From positions 1 through 12,193 of the forward strand of contig CALMYW010000450.1 of NCBI GenBank assembly GCA_937873665.1: DNA of 12,193 nt, given 5' to 3'. Positions within the stretch are counted from its first letter, which is position 1. Every line of letters starts with the position of its first letter. Below the pieces are notes generated by a model that did no database searches, was not told where the DNA came from, and saw only the letters and a list, made by a program, of their open reading frames with translations. The position numbers were made by a program, and so were the translations under genes. This document shows positions 1 through 7,545 of this stretch, piece after piece. Origin of the DNA: an uncultured Sphingorhabdus sp. (lineage in GTDB: Bacteria > Pseudomonadota > Alphaproteobacteria > Sphingomonadales > Sphingomonadaceae).

Positions 1-488
1 CAGTAGGGCTCCGGCCCGCGCTCGACGAACCACGACTGGCCGAGCTCGAAATCGGCACTCGCAGAGACCAGCGGGCCGTCCGGAGCCTCCGCCACATAGG
101 GCGACACCAAGTCCTTGCGGCGTACGCGCGAGCGGCTGAGCCAGGCCGCAGTCCGACCGCGCGCCTTCAGGATTGCCATCAACCAGTCCATCGCCTCGGC
201 CATCTCGACCACGCCGCGCCCGGCGAGGCAGTAGTAGATGGCCCGCTGGAAATCGTCGCACGAGTTGCTGAGGATCGCGGCGAGCTTGGCCCGCCCGCCG
301 GGCGCATTTTCATGCACGAGAGACACCGCCTCGCGCAGTTCGCGCACCGAGAAGTAGGCGTCATCGACCCCGACCCCGATGCTCAGTGCCGCAATCGCGC
401 GGCGGGCGGGCAGAACATTGAGGTCGCACGAGGCATCGCGCAACTCGATGTTGAGATCGAAATGGTCAGTGTGGGCACCGATGGGCAT
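1..488 (-). CDS. Hypothetical protein, 3' end beyond the left edge
   Basis: An open frame runs from an ATG at 488 to the left edge without a stop, giving the first 162 residues (MPIGAHTDHFDLNIELRDAS at the N-terminus). The start is supported by an AAGGA ribosome-binding site about 8 bases upstream, although that site overlaps the perfect palindrome GGAAATTTCC. Composition looks like a real soluble protein: strong G/C third positions, an alpha-helical middle (VRELREAVSLVHENAP, then a helix with MAEAMDWLMAILKARG) and no signal peptide or membrane segment. I do not recognise the family. The gene is divergent from the DUF3768 unit, so the two may share a control region. A shorter minus-strand frame at 179-364 is an out-of-frame shadow of this gene. 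Confidence is good that it is coding; nothing can be said about function. Confidence 0.75.
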   Translation of the reverse strand, partial: MPIGAHTDHFDLNIELRDASCDLNVLPARRAIAALSIGVGVDDAYFSVRELREAVSLVHENAPGGRAKLAAILSNSCDDFQRAIYYCLAGRGVVEMAEAMDWLMAILKARGRTAAWLSRSRVRRKDLVSPYVAEAPDGPLVSASADFELGQSWFVERGPEPY

Positions 489-489
489 C

Positions 490-577
490 GGAAATTTCCT
501 TTCGAGAAAGAACGTAGCGTGAACGCTCAAGCGCCGTCAATCGGCAGGTGGAGGGGAGGGGGAGCGCATCGTACGAT
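490..577. promoter_or_regulatory. Divergent spacer with three short palindromes, candidate operators
   Basis: The spacer between the left-edge gene (starts at 488, minus) and the DUF3768 gene (starts at 597, plus) contains three perfect inverted repeats: GGAAATTTCC at 490-499, AGCGTGAACGCT (5-base arms, 2-base gap) at 516-527, and ATCGTACGAT at 568-577. A purine-rich G-tract lies at 548-564. The third palindrome lies directly upstream of the AAAGGAGAG ribosome-binding site of the plus gene. The first overlaps the ribosome-binding site of the minus gene. These positions would suit repressor sites, but no clear -35/-10 pair was found and short palindromes also arise by chance. Confidence 0.3.
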
Positions 578-596
578 CACTGCAAAGGAGAGTTAG

Positions 597-1004
597 ATGT
601 CCCAGCTTGCCACAACGGCCCTTGCCGAAATTGACCACACCTCCGAAATAGCCGCGCTGAACGATGCCGCCCGTGCGGGATCGCTCGTGACCTCGAAGAC
701 CGTGTTCACGCGTGCGCTCGCGGATATTCTTGCCGGTGAGGACGCCGATCCAGGTACGCGTCAGCTCAATCTGATGATGGGTCAGCGCGCCCTGCGGCGG
801 TTGATCAACGAGACGACGATCGATCCCGGTAACGATCCGCATGGCGAGCGCGACTTCGGGGCCATCGAATATCAGGGCCACAAGATCTTCTGGAAGATCG
901 ATGTCTACGCCAATGACGGGACGTTCTCCTGGGGATCGGAGGTGCCCTGGGACGCTCAGCAGAGCTTCCGCGTCGTGACCATCATGTTGGCAAGCGATTG
1001 GTGA
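597..1004 (+). CDS. DUF3768 domain-containing protein
   Basis: This 135-residue protein matches DUF3768, a small family of unknown function common on alphaproteobacterial plasmids and integrative elements. The recognisable core is the C-terminal half: the segment NDPHGERDFG (about residues 78-87), then a beta-rich stretch with FWKIDVYAND (about 98-107), then the ending VVTIMLASDW. The family usually shows the order NDPHGEHDFG, FFWKIDYYD, RVLTIMLA. The N-terminal half contains the short motif IAALNDAAR, typical of the family's first helix. The start at 597 has a strong AAAGGAGAG site 5 bases upstream. There is no signal peptide or membrane helix. The next gene begins 4 bases after the stop, so the two form one unit. 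Biochemical role is unknown; presence suggests mobile or accessory DNA. Confidence 0.85.
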   Translation: MSQLATTALAEIDHTSEIAALNDAARAGSLVTSKTVFTRALADILAGEDADPGTRQLNLMMGQRALRRLINETTIDPGNDPHGERDFGAIEYQGHKIFWKIDVYANDGTFSWGSEVPWDAQQSFRVVTIMLASDW

Positions 1005-1008
1005 TACG

Positions 1009-1281
1009 ATGAGCCGGTATTCGTTGAAGCCGCTGCCTCACCGTAGCGATGTGTTCGAGGTGGCGGTGGGCTGGGATGCGAGCCTAGGCACCTACTTTGC
1101 CATCGTGTTTGGGGCTCCAGAGATTGCCTGCGAGCCTGATGTGTTGCTTTGGCGTGGCCGGACGTTCGGCGAGATCGACGGAGTTGAGGAACTGCTCGAC
1201 ATCGTGCTGGAGTTTGCCGAAGTGGTTGGAGAATTACGAGGCCGATTGGATACCGACCGAAGCGCCTCACCAAATATCTAA
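1009..1281 (+). CDS. Small hypothetical protein downstream of DUF3768
   Basis: This 90-residue acidic protein starts 4 bases after the DUF3768 stop codon and has no strong ribosome-binding site of its own, so translation is probably coupled to the upstream gene. The N-terminal half looks like beta strands (DVFEVAVGWDASLGTYFAIV). The C-terminal half is predicted helix (VEELLDIVLEFAEVVGELRG, about residues 58-77). There is no signal peptide, membrane segment or metal motif. I do not recognise a named family. Tight coupling, codon use like its neighbour and a coherent fold pattern support a real gene. A second frame at 1097-1285 is a shadow of it. Confidence 0.7.
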   Translation: MSRYSLKPLPHRSDVFEVAVGWDASLGTYFAIVFGAPEIACEPDVLLWRGRTFGEIDGVEELLDIVLEFAEVVGELRGRLDTDRSASPNI

Positions 1282-1285
1282 CTAA

Positions 1286-1304
1286 GGCAACCCGCTGAGT
1301 TGCC
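1286..1304. terminator. Stem-loop after the DUF3768 unit, weak terminator candidate
   Basis: GGCAAC and GTTGCC form a perfect 6-base stem around a 7-base loop, starting 5 bases after the stop of the 90-residue gene. No U-run follows on either strand, so it is not a canonical intrinsic terminator. Its position between convergent genes is the main argument. Confidence 0.3.
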
Positions 1305-1330
1305 CCACTTCTGGATGTTTCGTCGCAATT

Positions 1331-1365
1331 CGAGTGGTAGGTTCCCTCGAAAAACCGGACACTCG
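1331..1365. terminator. Second stem-loop in the convergent spacer
   Basis: CGAGTG (1331-1336) pairs with CACTCG (1360-1365). After a 3x3 internal loop, GGTT (1340-1343) pairs with AACC (1353-1356) around a 9-base apical loop. It lies 21 bases beyond the gajB stop and could end transcription of the minus-strand defence operon or act in both directions. A clear T-run is missing, so support is positional and structural only. Confidence 0.3.
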
Positions 1366-1385
1366 CAAGTCTGGTAGGCTGGGTA

Positions 1386-3152
1386 TCAGAGCACCAGCGC
1401 CTCGATAGTGTCCGCACCGAACCAGTTCTCGAGCGTGTGGAGCGCCCCCGGAGACAGATGCTGTGTAAAAAGAAGCGCCAAGCGCTGCTTTGGCCGCGAA
1501 CAGGCCACATAGAAAAGATTGCGATTGCGTTCAAAAGCTGCCTGCCGCGCCGCCGGAACTGCGGCGGACCCGGCGAGCTCTAGCATCTCGTTGAAGTTGT
1601 AGAGGTTCCAACCACGCCCAACGATTACCAGCACGTTTTCGAACTCGGCGCCTTTGACGCCGTGCTTGGTTTCGAAGGGCGATGATCCGTTGAGATAGCG
1701 CCGCAGCGCCGAAATTTCCGCAAAAGAGACCGCATGGAGCCGCTCGATTTCCGCCAGCACCGGCGGCATTTCTTCCTGCCCCTCCCGGTCAAACTCGGAA
1801 AGCTCTCGTTCCCGATCAGTTATCGCATCGGGCAAGCGCGGGCGGCGTGCGGCCTTCAGGTGACCCAGCACGTCGGCGACCGAGCCGTTGGCCCGTAGTT
1901 CGGCAAGTGCCTGCATCGAGGCTGACCAAGCCTCTTTGTCGAACGGTCGGCGGAGATGCGGCACTCCGGATCCCAGAGCCTCGAACATCGCCCCATAACG
2001 GTGCGCGGCGAACGCTTCGCATGCTGGCTCAAACATTTCGACCAACCAGGAAATGTAGGGGTGTTCCTTTCGCGTGAATGACTCGTTGAATCGAAAGGTA
2101 GCGGGCAGGCTTGCGTAGCCTTGCTCCGTGGCTAGCACGCGATGGGTAAGCATCAGAATTTTGGTGTGTTCGGGCGTGATGTTCCAGCCACCCGCCTCGA
2201 GTCGGGCTCGCACTTGTTCTATCGCTTGATGCGCCTCGGGCCCCGGCAAGTCGCCCCCCCAATGGCCGCCTGTTTGTCGCTGACCGGCCCATTCATTGGT
2301 GTGGAAGACATGGACCTCGCCCCGCACTTCGGGGTCCTCGACGAATTGTGGAAGGGCAGGCCGCATAGCATTGAGGACGTCAACCACCGCCTGGACCGAA
2401 CGAAAATTGGCGCCCTTGTCGATCTCTTCGACGGCAGGATGTTCGAGCTTGCCGCAGCCATTGCCGTAGATTTTCTGCCAATGGTCGCCGAAAAAGCCGA
2501 ACAATGGAGCCCCGGGGACACCCAAGAAATGCTGCTTGATTGCGGCTACCCAGTTGGCATCAGTGTCTTGGTACTCGTCGATCAATATGATTGGGTATCG
2601 CTGGGCGACGAGCCGACGGAACTTGGCGTGCTCCATCAGCGCGATCGTCAGCGGCAAGATGTCGTCGTGATGCAGCGAAAGCGTTTGTTCGCGGATCGAG
2701 CGATGGCCCAGGCTATACTCGATGCTGCGTTCGCCGATACCGCCGGCTTCTTCGAGCCGCTCCTGCCAAGCGGGCATCGCTGCGACTTGCTCGCGCAGCT
2801 GGCGCTGGAAGCCGCCGATTAGCGACCAGCAGAAGCCATGATTGGTATCGCAGCAGATGATTGGGTGCTTGTCGGTACGCGCCTCGATCTCGTCGCGCGC
2901 AACATTGGTATAGGTGATACAGGCGACCTGTTGGCCGCGTCGCGGCATGTCTCGCGCATGCTTCTTGATCAGATATTCGAGCGCCTTGATCAACGAGTAT
3001 GTCTTGCCCGCACCCGCGCCGGCTTCGAGCCGGAAGCTCCGCCCCTCGGCGAGCGCCGCATAGACGCGCTCGAGCGCGATACGGCTTGCTTGCTCGGCGG
3101 GGGTCTCAGGCACCGGCGGCTCCATCAATATCCGCGACGACGTCTGCTGCAT
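1386..3152 (-). CDS. gajB: Gabija GajB-like UvrD/Rep-family helicase
   Basis: A superfamily 1 helicase of about 588 residues. Motifs, counted from the ATG at 3152, are in order: Walker A AGAGAGKT (44-51), motif Ia TYTN (about 80-83), Walker B DEYQD (192-196), motif III GDHWQ (222-226), motif IV NFRS (249-252), motif V KHGVKGAEF (496-504) and motif VI NLFYVACSR (545-553). The protein is longer than the roughly 490 residues of Bacillus GajB. In Gabija, GajB pairs with the GajA nuclease and is thought to sense DNA ends or nucleotide changes during phage replication; that role is from the literature on the family. The frame overlaps the gajA stop by 47 bases, as expected for coupled subunits. Starts at TTG 3164 (GGAGG 3 bases upstream) and ATG 3125 are also possible. 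A plain UvrD helicase unrelated to defence is less likely given its partner. Confidence 0.87.
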   Translation of the reverse strand: MQQTSSRILMEPPVPETPAEQASRIALERVYAALAEGRSFRLEAGAGAGKTYSLIKALEYLIKKHARDMPRRGQQVACITYTNVARDEIEARTDKHPIICCDTNHGFCWSLIGGFQRQLREQVAAMPAWQERLEEAGGIGERSIEYSLGHRSIREQTLSLHHDDILPLTIALMEHAKFRRLVAQRYPIILIDEYQDTDANWVAAIKQHFLGVPGAPLFGFFGDHWQKIYGNGCGKLEHPAVEEIDKGANFRSVQAVVDVLNAMRPALPQFVEDPEVRGEVHVFHTNEWAGQRQTGGHWGGDLPGPEAHQAIEQVRARLEAGGWNITPEHTKILMLTHRVLATEQGYASLPATFRFNESFTRKEHPYISWLVEMFEPACEAFAAHRYGAMFEALGSGVPHLRRPFDKEAWSASMQALAELRANGSVADVLGHLKAARRPRLPDAITDRERELSEFDREGQEEMPPVLAEIERLHAVSFAEISALRRYLNGSSPFETKHGVKGAEFENVLVIVGRGWNLYNFNEMLELAGSAAVPAARQAAFERNRNLFYVACSRPKQRLALLFTQHLSPGALHTLENWFGADTIEALVL

Positions 3153-5184
3153 CTGCGGCAGCAAGAGCCTCCGCGAGGACTGGATCGGCGGGGGGGATGT
3201 CGTCGGCGGCGAGCCAGACGATGCCGTCGGTAAGGTAACGCGGCGCGACCCAATCCTTGTCCTCGATCGCGTAGGTCATTGCGAAGTCGGACTTCTTGAA
3301 TTCGCTTGCCTTGGCGCGCGCTGCAATTTCGAGTGCCCCGTGATCTGCGCCGCCGATCCCAAACTTGTGCGCATTGGCGAGAATGAATGCATCCTCGAAG
3401 GTCCGCCCGCAAGGGCCGCCGGCCACTTCCGGACATTGATAGGCGATGCGCATTGAACCCTTGTGCTTGGCGGAATCGTCCTTCGCCAATATGGCGGCAA
3501 GTGTCAGAGGATCGTCGTCGTACCAACTCTTGATGCAGCCGTTGCTCGTCGCAGTCCCCTGATGGACTGGGCACGCTTGCCCTCCAGGAATGAGGGTCGC
3601 GTCGAGGTCGGTAATGATCAGGGTCCGCAACTCGAGAAACTCGAGCAGGTCTGTGAAGCGGTGCGCAAATGCGCCGCCTACTTCGATAATCGAGGTGTAT
3701 TGCGTCGACAGCTTGGTCGCTTCGGGGTCCGCGGCTTCGAACATCTCGGTCACCACAGGCAGCATTAACCGCTCACTCAGGCCTTCAACGAGGATCGCTT
3801 TGTCGGCAAAGAACAGGTCGCACCGCGTCAACGTCATATATTGATGGAGGAAGCGCTTCTCAGCCTCAGGCTTGCCGGCCAACCCAGTGCGCAGGTCCTT
3901 GATCTTCGTGCGCCGCACGCCGGCCGGCGCTGCCGGGGCGGCGGCGGACAGGAAATAGCGGATGCTCTCGAAGCCGGCCGCATTGGCGATGTGCGACGAA
4001 TGAGTCGAGACCACGAACTGCACTGGCCAAACTGCGGCATCCTCAGAGTCATCGACAAGCTGCTGAGCGATATTCGCCAATTGGCGGATGAACACTTCCT
4101 GCATCTGCGGGTGGAGATGAGCTTCGGGCTCCTCAATGAAGATCAGGTGGACCCCAGGCGCGGTCGTCTCGGCGCGGTAGGATTTGTAGAAGCCGACGAG
4201 CTGCAAGAGGATGAAGATCAGATTGCGCACGCCGAGACCGTTATAGGATTCGGGCAACGGCACTCCACCGAACCCGGCATAGCGAACCTTGGTAAAGTTC
4301 GAGAGTAGCCGCTTTACATCGAGCACTGTTTCGGTCTGGAGGTCTTGGCCGCCAAGCCCAGGATAGCCGAAGCTCTTCAGCGTCGGCAGCAGCTTGGCGA
4401 GTTGGTCGGCGAAATTTTCGTCAAGCTGGTTCTGGATGTCCTCGACTGCCGCCGTCAACGCCGCGGCGATCGCCTTGTCGCTGGCATCAGCCGCATCGGA
4501 ACTCGCGGTGGAGAACATGTTCTCGAGCACCTTCGCGAGAACATCAGACTCGCGTGACGTGACGTCATCGAGGCCGCGCTGGGCGTTAATGAAACCGGTC
4601 TTCACCAGATGGCGCAAAGATGCGGGCGGCATTTCTCGGACGTTGGTCGCGTCATTTGGGTCCTCGGCGCGGATCACCAATCCATAATGCTTGGGCACGC
4701 GCTCTCGCATCAGGCGCAGGAAGGCGAAGCGCGTCGCCTCGGTGAGAGGCTCAGCTGGCGCATCGGCAAAGAAGGCCGCGATTGCCCCATCTTTTAACTC
4801 GTAGCGCAGAACCACAAGCGCGTGCAGGCAGGCAGGATCGAGGTCGATCACGAACGGCGCAAGCGGACCGAAATCGGGAAGGTCAGCATCATAGCTGAAG
4901 CGGATCCGCATCTCGATCACGGGCAACGCGGAGCGCACAGCCTCGTCGCTGGCGGCGCCATTGCGGGCTTCTAGCGCCTCGCAGAAGCTGGCGTAGCAAG
5001 CGCTTGAGAAGTCCTCGAGGTGGAAACTCGCATTAGCGTCAGTCAGTAACCGCTTCATGATCTCTGATAGCGAGGTCTTGCCGCTGTTGTTGCGCCCGAC
5101 AATGACCGTGGTCTGATCTTCGAGCGCGAGCGCGGTGTCGGCAAGCAGCCGGAAATTACGAATATTTACAGAGTCTATGCGCAT
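3106..5184 (-). CDS. gajA: Gabija GajA-like OLD-family ATPase with TOPRIM nuclease
   Basis: A 692-residue protein with an N-terminal ABC-type ATPase and C-terminal TOPRIM domain, the layout of class 2 OLD nucleases. ATPase motifs: Walker A GRNNSGKT (30-37), signature-like YNGLGVRN (314-321), Walker B LIFIEEPEAHLHP (347-359), H-loop STHSSH (393-398). TOPRIM motifs: ILVEGLSE with E467 and E471, TDLDA with D526 and D528, then TSNGC, GRTFEDAF (593-600, E597) and KSDFA with K631, which fit metal-dependent DNA cleavage. GajA in Gabija is a sequence-specific DNA nickase controlled by nucleotides (family knowledge). It is longer than Bacillus GajA (about 578 residues), with an alanine/aspartate-rich tail that overlaps the start of gajB. 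AGGAAAAG lies upstream of the ATG. A lone OLD nuclease is the alternative, but the helicase partner makes Gabija much more likely. Confidence 0.9.
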   Translation of the reverse strand: MRIDSVNIRNFRLLADTALALEDQTTVIVGRNNSGKTSLSEIMKRLLTDANASFHLEDFSSACYASFCEALEARNGAASDEAVRSALPVIEMRIRFSYDADLPDFGPLAPFVIDLDPACLHALVVLRYELKDGAIAAFFADAPAEPLTEATRFAFLRLMRERVPKHYGLVIRAEDPNDATNVREMPPASLRHLVKTGFINAQRGLDDVTSRESDVLAKVLENMFSTASSDAADASDKAIAAALTAAVEDIQNQLDENFADQLAKLLPTLKSFGYPGLGGQDLQTETVLDVKRLLSNFTKVRYAGFGGVPLPESYNGLGVRNLIFILLQLVGFYKSYRAETTAPGVHLIFIEEPEAHLHPQMQEVFIRQLANIAQQLVDDSEDAAVWPVQFVVSTHSSHIANAAGFESIRYFLSAAAPAAPAGVRRTKIKDLRTGLAGKPEAEKRFLHQYMTLTRCDLFFADKAILVEGLSERLMLPVVTEMFEAADPEATKLSTQYTSIIEVGGAFAHRFTDLLEFLELRTLIITDLDATLIPGGQACPVHQGTATSNGCIKSWYDDDPLTLAAILAKDDSAKHKGSMRIAYQCPEVAGGPCGRTFEDAFILANAHKFGIGGADHGALEIAARAKASEFKKSDFAMTYAIEDKDWVAPRYLTDGIVWLAADDIPPADPVLAEALAAADAADVVADIDGAAGA

Positions 5185-5238
5185 CGCTTCGTCTTTTCCT
5201 GCCCTGCCCGACGTGACGATCAGGAGCTAGGGCGCTCC

Positions 5239-5267
5239 GCTGAATTCAGCAACGACGATATTCAGCA
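5239..5267 (-). promoter_or_regulatory. Direct repeat and palindrome upstream of gajA, candidate operator
   Basis: In the 123-base gap between sngC and gajA, read on the minus strand, TGCTGAAT occurs twice at 16-base spacing (5260-5267 and 5244-5251). The second copy overlaps the perfect 12-base palindrome GCTGAATTCAGC (5239-5250). A further short hairpin, GGAGC/GCTCC, lies at 5223-5238. This is the only sizeable non-coding gap in the minus-strand block, so a separate promoter or operator for Gabija is plausible. No convincing -35/-10 pair could be assigned. Confidence 0.35.
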
Positions 5268-5307
5268 TTCCCGCTCATCCGCTTCGTGTAACCGACCGGG
5301 TTCCGGC

Positions 5308-7545
5308 TTAGTCGGATGGCATGCCTGATAGCTCACGAATTAATTGACGCATCGGTTCACGAAGAGGTTCGTGTCGACGAACCCAAACCCGGCGCAGGAG
5401 ATCTTCCGGCACATAAGCGTCGTATTTTTCAACCATGAGATTCTCCACGAACCGTCCGAGGTCCTCAATTGGAGGGCAGCCATCGATTGATGCGATCACA
5501 TCGGAAGCGGCGTCGATTGGACAGCCCGTCAAAGTGATTCCGACGTCGAATGTCTCGCAGGCGAAACCCATAGACGTGAGCAATACCGCGAGCAGGGAAT
5601 TTGCTGATGTACCTCGCCAAGTAAGGACGTGCGTGGCGGAGCCCGCATCGATGAAGCGGGCACGTTCCAGGCCGAGTTCGGCGAAGGCCGAGCGGCCCGC
5701 AGCCAAGAGCTCCTTGGCGTTTTCGTCGAGATAGTCTGGAAGATCCTCGCTCATCAAGACAGCCAGCATTTTAGCTGTAAGGCGGTCATGGATTGGCTCC
5801 TGACCAAGGCGATCAAACTTTGGCACACGTCCTGCGTTATGTGCGACGACCTCAACGACCTTCGCTCGGTCGTCCACACCGGTCGCGCGCCAACGACGTC
5901 CCGCAAATCCAATTATCGATCCGACAACAAGCGCGTTTACGATTGGCAGTGTCCCGAGTGTCCGTCCTGAATGGACTAAGCGCCATTCCTCGTCGGTCGA
6001 GAAGTTCGCATAAAAGTCTCGTGATGCAGTTAGCTTTTCCCCTTCAGGGCCGAGCATCAGCGAACCGTCAGGTGCTTGCTCTATCAATGCCGTCTCCCCA
6101 CTGCCCATGCCTCGGAGCAGATCGACGAAATCGGCTTTCTTGAGAGCTGCAAATGGTCCTTGCCGACACAATGCTGCGTAGAGGGCCCCGGCGCTCATCG
6201 CACCCAATTGGACTAGCAGTGACAGAATTTGGTGGACACTAACCGACAGCAGAGCTGGGTCAGTTCCAGGTGGTTCAACGAACTTCAAGCGTAGCAGGTT
6301 AAGCGCCGCGACGGCCTGGACTACGGGCAAGTGCAATTTGTCCAGCGGATCAGCGTCGGCAACAGGATAAGGTTCACGCAAATAATTCCGGAAGATCGCG
6401 CTGGATCCCTCTCGACGACCGGACCGGCCTAGCCGTTGCCGTAATGATGCGAGCGAGCGTGGCGCGCCAAGCTGCGACACTGCAACGACGGAACCTATAT
6501 CAATACCGAGCTCCAGCGTGGTCGTCGCAACTGCCGTTGTTGGCAAGCGGCCGTCCTTCAGTCGCAACTCGAGTTCTTCTCGCAGGCCTTTGCTCAGACT
6601 ACCGTGATGAGGAAAGAACTCGTTTGGTACTTGGGCTTCTTCGCAGATCGTGCGGAGGCGGTCGGCCAGGGTTTCGACATTGGCCCTAGAACCGGCAAAA
6701 AAGAGGTTATTGCTCCCGCGAAGAGCTTCAAATGCGTGTTGAGCGATCTGAGCCAATGCCGATCCAGCTTGCGGATCATCAAGCATCGTATCGCTGCCCG
6801 GATGGCTTTCAGGTGGTTCGACATAGTCGCGAACCTGGACTTTGAGCGGTGGGGCACCGCCCGCCACTGCAATGATCTTCGTTGGTTTGGGCGTGGTTTC
6901 GCTCAACCATCGCGCGGCGAATTCGAGGTCGCCTATTGTAGCTGACAATCCCACTCGGCGCGGCCGCCGATCGTTCAGCACCTCGATCCGATACAACAAG
7001 CTCGAAAGGTGAAGACCTCTTGGTCCTTGGAGGAAGGAATGAAGCTCGTCGATTATGATTGCATCAAGCGCACCAAAAAGGGCTTCGGCAGTCGCCGGTC
7101 GCCGCAACAGCATTGCCTCGATAGATTCCGGAGTGATCAGGACCACACCGGCGGGCGCCCTGATGATCTTGGTCTTAGGCCCTTGGGGGGCGTCACCATG
7201 CCAACGAACCAGCGGTAATTCGAGCATGTCGCACAGATCTTCAAGCCGACGGAACTGATCGTTGATCAATGCCTTGAGCGGAGCGACGTAAAGAATTGAG
7301 ATGCCAGGCTGCTCCCGTGTCGCTGAGGAACCAAGGAGCGGCAAGAAAGCAGCTTCGGTCTTGCCGGCTGCAGTCGCGGCTGAAATCAGGACATCCTCGT
7401 CGCTGCCACAGATTGCCGCAATCGCCTGCTCTTGCACATCTCGCAGACGCGACCAGCCCTGCTGTCTGACCCAGCGTTGGATCTGCGGATGAAGCAGATC
7501 GAACCCGGAACCGCCTTCAGAGCTCGAACGTGGCAAGCTCATCAT
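5308..7545 (-). CDS. sngC: Shango SngC-like DEAD/H helicase, Lhr-related
   Basis: A superfamily 2 helicase of about 745 residues. It opens with the Lhr/Ski2-type Q-motif region (FDLLHPQIQRW, then DVQEQAI). Counting from ATG 7545, motifs are Walker A ATAAGKT (57-63), motif Ia APLKAL, TPES, DELH as motif II (166-169), SAT (201-203), TTTLELGIDIG (341-351) and QRLGRSGRR (370-378). The part after the helicase core resembles the Lhr winged-helix and beta-barrel region, including a GTLPIVNA segment followed by GRRWRATGVD. No nuclease motif is visible. Shango needs a TerB protein, an ATPase and a helicase, and all three are here in order. The start overlaps the sngB end by 29 bases; ATG 7587 and GTG 7599 are alternatives. 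A housekeeping Lhr would normally be longer and not in this operon. Confidence 0.85.
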   Translation of the reverse strand: MMSLPRSSSEGGSGFDLLHPQIQRWVRQQGWSRLRDVQEQAIAAICGSDEDVLISAATAAGKTEAAFLPLLGSSATREQPGISILYVAPLKALINDQFRRLEDLCDMLELPLVRWHGDAPQGPKTKIIRAPAGVVLITPESIEAMLLRRPATAEALFGALDAIIIDELHSFLQGPRGLHLSSLLYRIEVLNDRRPRRVGLSATIGDLEFAARWLSETTPKPTKIIAVAGGAPPLKVQVRDYVEPPESHPGSDTMLDDPQAGSALAQIAQHAFEALRGSNNLFFAGSRANVETLADRLRTICEEAQVPNEFFPHHGSLSKGLREELELRLKDGRLPTTAVATTTLELGIDIGSVVAVSQLGAPRSLASLRQRLGRSGRREGSSAIFRNYLREPYPVADADPLDKLHLPVVQAVAALNLLRLKFVEPPGTDPALLSVSVHQILSLLVQLGAMSAGALYAALCRQGPFAALKKADFVDLLRGMGSGETALIEQAPDGSLMLGPEGEKLTASRDFYANFSTDEEWRLVHSGRTLGTLPIVNALVVGSIIGFAGRRWRATGVDDRAKVVEVVAHNAGRVPKFDRLGQEPIHDRLTAKMLAVLMSEDLPDYLDENAKELLAAGRSAFAELGLERARFIDAGSATHVLTWRGTSANSLLAVLLTSMGFACETFDVGITLTGCPIDAASDVIASIDGCPPIEDLGRFVENLMVEKYDAYVPEDLLRRVWVRRHEPLREPMRQLIRELSGMPSD

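Noticed and set aside
956..1534. Minus-strand open frame of 192 residues across the convergent spacer
   Set aside because: It overlaps the end of the DUF3768 gene, the whole 90-residue gene and the gajB 3' end in the wrong frames. Its composition is rich in R, S and T, like a chance frame.
2142..2822. Plus-strand open frame of 226 residues
   Set aside because: It lies opposite the gajB helicase core, whose motifs are unmistakable. No domain is recognisable in the antisense product.
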